Positions 52,797 to 61,553 of a stretch of 64,000 nucleotides of DNA are shown here, one piece after another. Position numbers and translations under genes: made by a program. Origin of the DNA: CAWJMF01 sp963843945 (GTDB lineage Bacteria; Vulcanimicrobiota; Vulcanimicrobiia; Vulcanimicrobiales; Vulcanimicrobiaceae); NCBI GenBank assembly GCA_963843945.1, contig CAWJMF010000001.1, positions 124,001-188,000 of the forward strand, read 5' to 3'. Positions within the stretch are counted from its first letter, which is position 1. Every line of letters starts with the position of its first letter. A model generated the notes under the pieces. It saw nothing but the letters and a program-made list of their open reading frames with translations, did no database searches and was not told where the DNA came from.

Positions 52797-53837
52797 ATGG
52801 ACCGAGAACGGATTCGGCTGACGGCACTCACTTCGGGCGGCGGTTGAGCGAGTAAAGTCGGCTCTGCCGACCTGGCGCAGGTCCTGCGCCACTTATCGCC
52901 CAGCACCGACCGGAACGTGCTCGTCGGCTTTTCCACCAACGACGACGCCGGCGTCTATCGCATTTCGGACGATCTCGCACTCGTGCAGACCGTCGACTTC
53001 TTCACGCCCATCGTGGACGATCCGTTCGACTTCGGCCGCATCGCCGCGGCCAACGCGCTCTCCGACATTTACGCGATGGGCGCCACGCCGCTTACGGCTT
53101 TGAACATCGCCGCCTTCCCGATCGAAGAGTACGGCCCGGAGATTCTCACGCAGATTCTCGAGGGCGGCGCCGCGATCGTGCGCGAGGCCGGCGTCGCGCT
53201 GCTCGGCGGCCACACCGTCAAAGACGACGAACCGAAGTACGGGCTCGCCGTGACCGGCACGGTTCACCCTGGCAAGATCGTGACGAATGCCAAAGCGCGC
53301 GCCGGCGACGCCCTCGTGCTCACCAAGCCGCTCGGCACCGGCATCCTTGGGTCCGCGCTCAAGAAAGGTTCGATCGACGAAGCGCAGATGCAAACGGCGA
53401 TCGCGTCGATGACGACGCTGAACGACACGGCTTCGCGCGCGATGATCGCGGCCGGGGCGCACGCCGCCACCGACGTTACCGGCTTCGGCTTGCTCGGCCA
53501 CGCGCGCGAGATGGCGCGCGCGAGCAAAGTGCGGCTGCGCATTCGCGCCTCGAGCGTCCCCGTGTTCGACCTCGTGCGCGAGATGGTCGCGGTCGGAATC
53601 GCGCCCGGCGGAACGCGGGCCAACGCTCGCGAGCACGAAGCCTTCACGACCTACGCGCCCGGCATAAGTCCCGAGACGCGGCTGCTCCTGAGCGACGCGC
53701 AAACCTCCGGCGGCCTGCTCATCGCCCTCGCTCCGAAGGCTGTCGAGTCGCTGCTAGCAGAACTCCGCGCCGCCGGTCTGACCGCCGCGCGCATCGGGGA
53801 GATCGAGGCGGGTCAAGGCATTGCGGTCGAGCCTTAG
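52797..53837 (+). CDS. selD: Selenide, water dikinase with catalytic selenocysteine (in-frame TGA at 52845-52847)
   Basis: Makes selenophosphate from selenide and ATP for Sec-tRNA synthesis. ATG 52797 opens a frame reading MDRERIRLTALTSGGG, then TGA as codon 17, then ASKVGSADLAQVLRHL and onwards to 53837 without a break. E. coli SelD has the catalytic Cys17 and Lys20; here U17 and K20 have exactly the same numbering. The rest is typical: VDFFTPIVDDPFDFGRIAA, NALSDIYAMGATP, LLGGHTVKDDEPKYGLAVTG, TDVTGFGLLGHAREM. Length 346 with Sec (E. coli 347). No cysteine is present anywhere. The first ordinary start after TGA (GTG 52917) would delete the active-site segment. Sec-containing SelD is known in other bacteria. 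Confidence 0.92.
52874..52890 (+). promoter_or_regulatory. Candidate SECIS hairpin of selD
   Basis: GGCGCAG (52874-52880) pairs perfectly with CTGCGCC (52884-52890) around a GTC loop, beginning 26 nt after the UGA. The loop starts with GU at 33 nt, within the distance usual for bacterial SECIS. An overlapping alternative, GACCTG-GCG-CAGGTC at 52869-52883, and a third, GTCGGC-TCT-GCCGAC at 52857-52871, are also perfect stems. Which one forms needs folding or mutagenesis. Confidence 0.45.
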
Positions 53838-53847
53838 TCCGCCGTCG

Positions 53848-56592
53848 TCAGGAGGTCGCCTCGAGCGCGAGCGCGCTCGCCGCTTCCAGCGAAAGGCGCT
53901 CGCCTTCGGCTTTCAGCCGCTGCAAATCGTCCGGCGCGAGCCGCTCTTGCAACTCCTCGCGGAGACGGCGTTCCGTGACGTCGCGATAGCCGAGACCCTG
54001 GTGCCGGTCGGCGTGGAGCGCACCCTCGACGTAGCCGGCGAGTAAGGCCGCCGCAGACGGATCGCCCTCGAGCGCGCACCACAAGGCAAGCTCTTCTACT
54101 GCTGCAATGACGAAAACCGACTCGAACTTTCGCGCTGCGTAGTCCTCGACCGCTTCGCGCGCTGCGCGACGCGCGCCCTCGCGATCGCCGATCGCGCCGC
54201 GGCAGCTCGCCAGCAACGAAAGGGTCTGCGCGAAATATTGCTTGTCGTTGTTGCTGCGGATGCCCGGAAGCACTTCCTCGATGATCTCGATGGAGCGGCG
54301 AGGCATGCCGCGCTCCGCTTCGGTATTCGCCAGATTGAAGGCCATGCCCCAATCGAACGAATTGCCGAGCGACGGATTCGCGCGCCAGAGTCGCTCCAAT
54401 TCGGCCGCAGCCCGATCGAAGTCGCCGCGACGGTCGAACAAAATCGCGCGGTCGATCTGCAGCCCAAGACGGTGCACCGGCGGAAGGTTTGGGATCGCTT
54501 GCGCCTCGTCGAGCGCGGCTTCTGCTTCGTCGTACAGCTCCATACGCGACGCCGCGGCCGAGTACGTCCCGAGCGCGCCGGCCAGCGAACCCGCACTCGG
54601 ACCGAGCAGACGAGCAAATTCCAGACTCTTCGAGGCTGCCTCAAGTCCCTTCGGTCCATCGAGGGAGAACGCGTATAAACGGGCCAGGGTCGACCAAAGA
54701 CGCCGCACGATCGACGTTTCCGTCTCGGGCGTTACCGCAACGAAGGCTTCGGCGCGGCGAATGCCCTCGCGCTCCAGCGCCCAGGCAACCCACGACTCGC
54801 CGATCGTTCCAAGCAACACCCCACCTTTCTTCAGGTGGGGACCATCCAGCGCCGCATCGAGGGCGGCCCGGACGTCCTCTAGTTCGGCCGCGAGGGCGTC
54901 GCTAAGCTCTGCGTTTCGCATCGTCGCCTCGAAACGTTCGCGCGCGGCTTGAAAGTAAGCGGTGAAAAAGTCCAGATATTTTTCCGTCACCGCCTCGCGC
55001 TCGTTCGCCGCATCGAGCTTTTCACTCGCGTAGGCTCGCGTCGATTCGAGCAGCCGGTAGCGGACGTCTCCACCGTTCGTTTCGGCCAGGACGAGGGATT
55101 TGTCGACGAGCGATGCGAGGACTTCGAAAACGTCGAGCTCGTCGAGATCGCCGCCGCTTCCGACCGCGCTCGCGCCTTCGAGCGCGAAGCCGTTGACGAA
55201 GATGCCGAGACGCCGGAACAGCGTGCGCTCCCGCTCGTCGAGCAGATCGTGGCTCCAGTCGATCAGCGAGCGCAGCGTCTGCTGGCGCGGCAGCACGTCG
55301 CGGCTCCCGCCCGTCAACACGCGGAAGCGCTGGTCGAGCCGGCTATGAATCTGCTGCGGGCTCAGAATCTTGACGCGGGCCGCAGCCAGTTCGATCGCGA
55401 GCGGAATTCCGTCGAGACGCCGGCAAATCTCGCCGACGGCCACGGCGTTTTCGTCGGTTAAGACGAAGCGCTGATCGACGGAGCGGGCGCGTTCGGCAAA
55501 CAGCGCCGCCGCCGCGTCCGCCGGGAGCGACGGCATGCGGTAGGCCGCTTCGCCCGCGATTCCAAGACCCTGCCGGCTCGATGCCAGGATCCGCGCGTTG
55601 GCGCAGCCGCGCAAAATCGCCGCGAGCGTACGCGCGGTCCCCTCGACGAGATGCTCGCAGTTGTCGAGCACGAGCAAGAGACGCTTTGCCCCGATCGCTT
55701 GTGCCAGGTTTTCCACCGTCGGACCGCCCGCACCGAGGGTCAGCCGCGCAGCTTGCGCGACGGTTGCCGGAAGGTACGACGCGTCGGCGAGCGGCGCGAG
55801 TTCGACAAACCAGACGCCATCCGGAAAACGCTCGATCAGGTTCGCGGCTACCTGCAGCGACGTGCGCGTTTTCCCGACCCCGCCGGAGCCGACCAGCGTG
55901 ACGAGCCGGTGCGTTTCGAGCAGCGCCGCGATCTCCGCAACTTCCGCATCGCGCCCGACGAACGAGGTGAGCGAAACCGGCAGGTTGTTGGCCAGCACGT
56001 CGAGCGAACGGAGCGGCGGGAAATCGTCGCCGAGTTCCGGCGCGAGCAGTTGCGAGACGCGCTCGGGTTCCGCGAGGTCCTTCAAGCGGTGCTCGCCCAA
56101 CTCGCGCAAGCTCACGTCTTGCGGAAGCAGTCCTTTGAGAAGGTCGCGCGTCGTCCCCGAGACGAGCACTTGGCCGCCGTGACCGATCGCGAGAAGCCGC
56201 GCGACGCGGTTGACCGCGGGGCCGAAGTAGTCCCCGTCGCGTTCGTCGGTCTCGCCGGAGTGCAGCGCCATCCGGACGCGCAAGCCGTCGACCCCGGAGA
56301 AGTCCTCACTGCCGAGCGTGCGCTGCGCGGCGAGGACTGCGGCGAGTGCGTCGCCGGCGCGATTGAATGCCGCGCAAAACGCATCCCCGACCGTCTTGAA
56401 GACGGAGCCGCCGTTTTGCGCAATCGCGGCGCGCATCAAGACGTCGTGGCGGCGCACCGCTGCCTGCATCGCGGCTGGGGTGCGCTCCCAACGCAGCGTG
56501 CTTCCCTCGATGTCCGTGAAGACGAAGGTCACGACACCGGTGGGGAGGACGCTCTGGGCGGAAACCGGTTCTGGACCGGGTATCGCGCTCAT
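53848..56592 (-). CDS. Adenylate/guanylate cyclase-NB-ARC-TPR regulator
   Basis: A 914-residue multidomain protein. Residues about 15-190 form a class III nucleotidyl cyclase domain (TFVFTDIEGSTLRWE with metal-binding Asp, TVGDAFCAAF, FGPAVNRVARLLAIGHGGQVLVS). Residues about 215-500 form an AfsR-like NTPase with Walker A LVGSGGVGKTRTSLQVA, Walker B LLLVLDNCEHLV and GIPLAIELAAARV. The rest is helical TPR-like. Such proteins are usually large ATP-driven signalling or transcription regulators, but no DNA-binding domain is seen. An in-frame start at 56619 adds nine residues. Convergent with selD, 10 bases apart. Confidence 0.88.
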   Translation of the reverse strand: MSAIPGPEPVSAQSVLPTGVVTFVFTDIEGSTLRWERTPAAMQAAVRRHDVLMRAAIAQNGGSVFKTVGDAFCAAFNRAGDALAAVLAAQRTLGSEDFSGVDGLRVRMALHSGETDERDGDYFGPAVNRVARLLAIGHGGQVLVSGTTRDLLKGLLPQDVSLRELGEHRLKDLAEPERVSQLLAPELGDDFPPLRSLDVLANNLPVSLTSFVGRDAEVAEIAALLETHRLVTLVGSGGVGKTRTSLQVAANLIERFPDGVWFVELAPLADASYLPATVAQAARLTLGAGGPTVENLAQAIGAKRLLLVLDNCEHLVEGTARTLAAILRGCANARILASSRQGLGIAGEAAYRMPSLPADAAAALFAERARSVDQRFVLTDENAVAVGEICRRLDGIPLAIELAAARVKILSPQQIHSRLDQRFRVLTGGSRDVLPRQQTLRSLIDWSHDLLDERERTLFRRLGIFVNGFALEGASAVGSGGDLDELDVFEVLASLVDKSLVLAETNGGDVRYRLLESTRAYASEKLDAANEREAVTEKYLDFFTAYFQAARERFEATMRNAELSDALAAELEDVRAALDAALDGPHLKKGGVLLGTIGESWVAWALEREGIRRAEAFVAVTPETETSIVRRLWSTLARLYAFSLDGPKGLEAASKSLEFARLLGPSAGSLAGALGTYSAAASRMELYDEAEAALDEAQAIPNLPPVHRLGLQIDRAILFDRRGDFDRAAAELERLWRANPSLGNSFDWGMAFNLANTEAERGMPRRSIEIIEEVLPGIRSNNDKQYFAQTLSLLASCRGAIGDREGARRAAREAVEDYAARKFESVFVIAAVEELALWCALEGDPSAAALLAGYVEGALHADRHQGLGYRDVTERRLREELQERLAPDDLQRLKAEGERLSLEAASALALEATS

Positions 56593-56694
56593 TCCGGCAG
56601 CTTCGGCACCAAGCTGCACGAACCACCTGGCCTCGTAACCGCCCCCGGGAACCGGCCGCGATTCGATGAAGCTTCGGCCCGGAGGTGTCTAACG

Positions 56695-56955
56695 ATGAGC
56701 CTTACGCCGACCTGGGAAGCTCCGAGCGACCCCAGCGAGCCGAAGAGCCGCCTACCCGACAGTGCCTTTGCGTTTCCGGCCGAACGCAAGGAGCCGCTGC
56801 TCGACGCGGCCCACGTCCGAAACGCGATCGCGCGTTTCAACCAAGTCGAAGGCGTCGACGACGCCGAACGCGACCTGGCTTTCGCCAACATCCAGAAAGC
56901 CGCGAGCTACTTCGGCGTCAAACTGAGCGAGCCGAGCTGGCGGGACTTGCGCTGA
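56695..56955 (+). CDS. Small DUF6582-like protein
   Basis: 86 residues, no membrane span. The core FAFPAERKEPLLDAAHVRNAIARFNQVEGVDDAERD followed by A-x2-N-I-x-K-A-A-x2-F-G-V (described in parts) resembles short proteins that often end phage or mobile-element serine-protease-like ORFs; here it stands alone. GGAGGTG lies 8 bases before ATG 56695. Its 3' end overlaps the convergent DMT transporter by 38 bases. Function unknown. Confidence 0.7.
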   Translation: MSLTPTWEAPSDPSEPKSRLPDSAFAFPAERKEPLLDAAHVRNAIARFNQVEGVDDAERDLAFANIQKAASYFGVKLSEPSWRDLR

Positions 56956-57829
56956 CCGGTTCGCGTTTGGGCGCCGCGATCATCAGCGCGACGCCGAGCA
57001 CGATGATGCCCGCACCGATCGCGAGGTTCCACGAGAACCGCTCGTGCAGGAAGCCGATGCCGATCGCGAGGGCCACGATCGGATTGACGTACGAATAGGT
57101 CGAGGCGAGCGTTGTCGGAACGTTGCGCAACAGCCAGACGAAGGCGCTGAAGGCGACGATGCTGCCCAAGACGATGAGAAAGAGCAGCGCACCGATGGCG
57201 ACCGGCGTGAACTGATCGAGCGCGAGCCGCTTCTCGAAGAGCAAGGCCAGGACCGCCAGGATGGGACCGGCACAAAGCATCTGCATCGCCGCGAACTGCA
57301 CGACGTCGGCGATTCGAAAACGGCGCTGGATCATCGAACCGAAGCCCCAGGCGAACGAGGTGAAGACGCCGAGCACGGTCGGCCACGTCGGCAGATTCTG
57401 CGCGCCGCTCGGCAAATAGAGATAGAGCATGCCGCCGAGGCCGACCGCAAGCCCGAAAAGCGCCATCGGCGCAAGGCGCTCGGCGTACAAGAAATAGCCG
57501 ACGATCGCCATCCAAAGCGGCGAGAGCGCGAAGAAAACCGCGCCGATTCCGCTCGGCAAATACTGCAAGGTCCAGGCGAAGACGCCGTTGCCGAGGACGA
57601 GTAAAATCGTTCCGGTGAGCGCCGCGCCGAACCATTCGTGTCGCGACGGCAGCGGCAGGCCGCGCGCGCGGCAGTAAAGCCAGAGCAGCGAACCGGCCGT
57701 CGTGAAGCGGATCGCTCCCATCCACCAGGGCGGCACCGTCGCCACGATCAGCCGCATCGCGGGCGAGGTCGCGCCCCACAGGACGTAGACGATCGCGAGC
57801 GCTCCCGCCACAACGAGAGAGCGCGGCAT
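56918..57829 (-). CDS. EamA-family (DMT superfamily) transporter
   Basis: About 303 residues with ten hydrophobic segments arranged as two EamA repeats (IVYVLWGATSPAMRLIV and the second from VLGVFTSFAWGFGSMIQRR). The YVNPIVALAIGIGFLHERFSW segment at the end of the second repeat is diagnostic of drug/metabolite exporters. ATG 57829 is preferred over an upstream in-frame start at 57877. Substrate unknown. Downstream of lon on the same strand. Confidence 0.88.
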   Translation of the reverse strand: MPRSLVVAGALAIVYVLWGATSPAMRLIVATVPPWWMGAIRFTTAGSLLWLYCRARGLPLPSRHEWFGAALTGTILLVLGNGVFAWTLQYLPSGIGAVFFALSPLWMAIVGYFLYAERLAPMALFGLAVGLGGMLYLYLPSGAQNLPTWPTVLGVFTSFAWGFGSMIQRRFRIADVVQFAAMQMLCAGPILAVLALLFEKRLALDQFTPVAIGALLFLIVLGSIVAFSAFVWLLRNVPTTLASTYSYVNPIVALAIGIGFLHERFSWNLAIGAGIIVLGVALMIAAPKREPVSASPASSARSV

Positions 57830-57879
57830 CGCTCGGGATGCCGCGCTCTCGGATGTGGCTGGTGCGGCGAGCCGCAACG

Positions 57880-60364
57880 CTACTGCTTGCGGGTCGAGAC
57901 TGCGGTGCGCGTGCGCGCCGGGGTGCGCTTACGCTCCACCGGCGGACGCTTTCCGTTTGCCGGGCTGCGGCGCATCGGAACGACGACGTTTTCGCCCTTA
58001 TTGCCCGGCCCTAAGAAGAGCGGCGTCACGATCCGCTTCCCGAAGGCTTGCTCGAAGACGTCCGAGATGTCGTCCACGGCGACGAAGGTCATCGTATCGC
58101 GCACTTCCTTGGGCACGTCGTCGAGATCGACTTCGTTTCGTTTCGGCAAGAGGATCTTCGAGATGCCGGCGCGCTTTGCGCCGAGCACCTTTTCCTTGAG
58201 GCCGCCGATGGGCAAGACTTGCCCGGTCAGCGTGATCTCGCCGGTCATCGCCAGGTTCGCATCGACCTTATGGTTGGTGAGGAGCGACGCGATCGACGTT
58301 GCCAGCGCGATGCCGGCCGAGGGGCCGTCCTTCGGGACGGCGCCGGCCGGCACGTGAATGTGCAGGTCGTGCTTTCCGAAGTAGTCCTCGTTCAGTCCGA
58401 GCTCGGCGGAGTGGGCGCGCAGGTACGAGATCGCAGCCGTCGCGCTTTCCTTCATCACGTCGCCGAGCTGACCGGTCAGCGTGAACTTTCCGGTTCCGGG
58501 CATGATCGTCGACTCGATGAACATGATGTCCCCGCCGACCGGCGTCCAGGCAAGCCCGGTCGACACGCCGATGTGCCCCATCCGCTTCTTGACTTCGTTG
58601 AAGTAGCGCGGCTTCTGCAGGTAGTCGGAGACGTTCTCCGGCTTGATCCGCGCCTTGAAACGCGGCGCTTCGGCGATCTTGCGCGCGACCTTGCGGAAGA
58701 CCGTTCCGATCTCGCGTTCGAGGTTGCGCACGCCGGCTTCGCGCGTGTAGTCGTTGATCACCGTGCGGACGGCCGCATCGGAAATCTGGACCTGCGAATC
58801 GCGCAGACCGTTGGCTTCGCGCTGCTTCTTGATCAGGTAGCGTTTGGCGATCTGGAGTTTTTCGAACTCGGTGTAGCCCGAGAGCGTAATGATCTCCATG
58901 CGGTCGCGCAGCGGCGGGCTGATCGTCTCGAGCTGATTGGCCGTGCAGACGAAGAGCACTTGCGACAGATCCAGAGGCAAGTCGAGGTAGTGGTCGCGGA
59001 ACGAGAAGTTCTGCGACGGATCCAGGACTTCGAGCAGCGCCGACTGCGGGTCGCCGCGATAGTCGGAACCGACCTTGTCGATCTCGTCGATCATCATGAC
59101 CGGGTTGTTGGTTCCCGCGTCGCGTAGCGCGCGCACGATCGTGCCCGGCATCGCTCCGATGTACGTGCGCCGGTGCCCGCGAATCTCGGCCTCATCGCGA
59201 ACGCCGCCGACGGAGAGGCGCACGAACTTGCGCCCCATCGCGCGCGCGATCGAGTGGCCTAAGCGACGTCTTTCCGACGCCCGGAGGTCCGACGAAGCAA
59301 AGGATCGGGCCGGTCAGCTTTTTCTTGAGCTTGCCGACGGCCAGATACTCGATGATCCGGTCTTTGACTTTCTCGAGATCGTAGTGGTCCTCGTCGAGGA
59401 TCTCGCGCGCTTTCTGGATGTCGAGCGAGTCGGCCGACGACTTGCCCCACGGCAACTGGACGAGCCAGTCGATGTAGGTGCGGATGACGCTGTACTCCGG
59501 GCTCGCCGTCGGAACTTTCGAGAGGCGGTCGAGCTCGCGGTCGGCCGCGGTGCGGACCTCCTCGGGCATCGAGGCTTCGTCGATCTTCTTGCGCAGCTCG
59601 TTGACTTCGGCTTGCTGCGGATCGGTTTCGCCGAGCTCTTCCTGAATCGCGCGCAGTTGCTGGCGCAGGTAGAAGTCGCGCTGGTTCTTCTCCATCTCGC
59701 GCTGGATGTCGGACTGGATCTTGTGGCCGAGCTCGACCACTTCGAGTTCCTTGGTCAGCAGCATCGTCAGCTTGCGCATGCGCTTCTCGGTGTTGCGCTC
59801 TTCGAGCAACGCCTGACGGTCGGCCGTGTCGAGGCGCATCGAGCTCGCGACGAAGTACGTCAGCAAGTTCGAGTCGCTGATGTTGTTGACTTCCATCTCC
59901 ATCTCGCGCGGCGCCTGCGGCAGGTACCCGATCAGCTTGGAGAAGAGTCCGGCGAGGTTGCGATGCATCGCCACCAGTTCGCCCGACTCTTTGGTCTCGT
60001 CGGGCAGCTCGGTGACGTTGGCCGCGAGGTACGGTACGCTCTGCGTGAACGAATCGATCCGGAAGACCGAGTTTCCGCCGACGATGCAGCGGATCGTCCC
60101 GTCGGGAACCTTGATCATGCGCTGAATGGAACCGAGCGTTCCCACGCGGCGCACGTCGTCCGGGCCCGGATCGTCGATGTCTTTATCTTTGAGCGCGACG
60201 AGGCCGATCTGACGGCCGTCGCGCAGCGCTTCCTCGACGAGCGCGATTCCCGGCTTCTTGACGACCGCGAGCGGAATAACGGTATTGGGGAAAAGCACCG
60301 CGTCCTGCAGCGGCAGGATGCCGAGCACGTCGGTTTTCTTTGCGCGGGTTGTGGAACTGGCCAT
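57880..60364 (-). CDS. lon: ATP-dependent protease Lon, one frameshift
   Basis: About 827 residues after repair. The N-terminal LON substrate domain (ILPLQDAVLFPNTVIPL), a helical linker (KNQRDFYLRQQLRAIQEELGE) and AAA+ Walker A GPPGVGKTSL are followed by a frame change at about 59262. Deleting one base restores GHSIARAMGRKFVRLSVGG. The remainder has VMMIDEIDKVGSDYRGDP (Walker B) and the Ser-Lys dyad in PKDGPSAGIAL and GGLKEKVLGAKRAGI. The C-terminus carries an extra basic tail of about 30 residues. Its ATG shares a base with the hsp20 stop (TAATG), so the two are coupled under the CIRCE element. Confidence 0.93.
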
Positions 60365-60792
60365 TAAGCGGGGATCCTTCTTACGATCATTCTAAATTCG
60401 GTGCGTGGTGCCGGAAACTCGGCTTCCACCGAAACGGGAAGCAGTATTGTGAGCATGCCGTCGCGGTAGGAAGCGGTTGCGGCTTCGTAGTCGACTGCGA
60501 CCGGCAAATGAATTTTTTTGACGAACTCGCCGTACTCGATCTCTTTCATGAGGATCGAGCCGCGCCCGGAGCGCTCGGCATCGCGGCGGCGTCCGTGAAT
60601 GTACAAACGTTGCTCCTCGACGCGGACGCGCAACTCGGCCGGCTCGGCCGCGGCGATCTCAACGTCGACCACGATCGCGTTCCCGTCGTCGCTCAAATAG
60701 ACGTCGGCATTCGGCTCGAAACGGCCCGGGCGAACGCCCCTGGCCAGCTCGGCGAACGTGACGTCGAAATCGCGAAAGAACTCGTCGCTCAT
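60364..60792 (-). CDS. Small heat shock protein (Hsp20/alpha-crystallin)
   Basis: 142 residues. The alpha-crystallin domain runs from about residue 30 to 125 (FEPNADVYLSDDGNAIVVDVEIA, ELRVRVEEQRLYIHGRR, YGEFVKKIHLP, YRDGMLTILLPV), followed by a short tail with the IxI-like MIVRRIP. It holds unfolded proteins until chaperones act. ATG 60792 lies just after a CIRCE operator. The same message continues into lon, giving a heat-shock holdase-protease operon. Confidence 0.92.
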   Translation of the reverse strand: MSDEFFRDFDVTFAELARGVRPGRFEPNADVYLSDDGNAIVVDVEIAAAEPAELRVRVEEQRLYIHGRRRDAERSGRGSILMKEIEYGEFVKKIHLPVAVDYEAATASYRDGMLTILLPVSVEAEFPAPRTEFRMIVRRIPA

Positions 60793-60794
60793 AC

Positions 60795-60821
60795 TTAGCA
60801 CTCTCTCGGACACACTGCTAG
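60795..60821 (-). promoter_or_regulatory. CIRCE operator (HrcA binding site) upstream of hsp20-lon
   Basis: On the plus strand TTAGCACTC (60795-60803), 9 bases, CACTGCTAG (60813-60821). The CIRCE consensus is TTAGCACTC-N9-GAGTGCTAA: the first arm is perfect and the second matches 6 of 9. The element starts 3 bases upstream of the hsp20 ATG, so repression by HrcA and an RNA effect on translation are both possible. No hrcA gene is in the window. Confidence 0.72.
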
Positions 60822-60989
60822 CTGCAAAAGTTTCCGTTCCCGGCCGGGCTGGATTCGCCTCGCCCAGGGCTGGGGCCCGGGCCGCTTCCGGGCTTTCCCG
60901 AGCCGGAATGCGGGAGCCGGCGATCAACCCAAAGTCAGCTTGGCGGGCGGAAAGACGGGGCAGGCGGGCACAGCCCGAAAGGCAAGGGC

Positions 60990-61553
60990 ATGCTTTCCTG
61001 GGACGCCGTCACGGCGATCTCGACGGCCGTAACCGCGCTGGTGATCGGGGCGACGGTCATCGTCGGCTATCGGCAGATCCGGGTGGGCGGCGCCCAGCTC
61101 GAACACCTCCGCCGCGCGACGCAGCTGCAAGGGACGATGGCGATCTTCGAAGAGATGACCTCGCCCGAGGCGACCCGGCAGTGGGAGTTCGTCGTGAACG
61201 AGCTCGCCGCGCGCATGCAGGATCCGGCCTTCCGCGGCGTGCTGGGCACGGCACAGACGCCGCTCGAACGCGATCACCCCGAACTGGGCATGCTCCGGCG
61301 CTTCGAAAAGCTCGGCACCTACGTCAAGAACGGGCTGCTCGAGGGCGACGTGCTCTACGATTTTTTCGGAGGCCAGTGGGTTCTCTGCTGGCACATTCTC
61401 GTGGCGACCGGCGTCATCGGCCTCATGCGCACCACCCGCGGCCCCGAGCTCTGGGAAAATGCCGAGTTCGTCTACGAGGAATCGAAGCGCTACGGACTGG
61501 CTCGCGGCTGGGTGGATCCGCCGGCGCCGACGGAGCCTCCCTCAGTCGCCTAG
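60990..61553 (+). CDS. DUF4760-like single-span membrane protein
   Basis: 187 residues. One N-terminal transmembrane helix (residues about 7-26, AISTAVTALVIGATVIVGY), then a soluble helical domain with EEMTSPEATRQWEFVVNELAARM, RRFEKLGTYVKNGLLEGDVLYDFFGGQW. The F-E-x-L-G-x-Y-V-K-x-G-L-L pattern is typical of DUF4760 proteins. AAAGGCAAGGGC precedes ATG 60990. Convergent with the transglutaminase gene, ending one base before it. Function unknown. Confidence 0.72.
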   Translation: MLSWDAVTAISTAVTALVIGATVIVGYRQIRVGGAQLEHLRRATQLQGTMAIFEEMTSPEATRQWEFVVNELAARMQDPAFRGVLGTAQTPLERDHPELGMLRRFEKLGTYVKNGLLEGDVLYDFFGGQWVLCWHILVATGVIGLMRTTRGPELWENAEFVYEESKRYGLARGWVDPPAPTEPPSVA

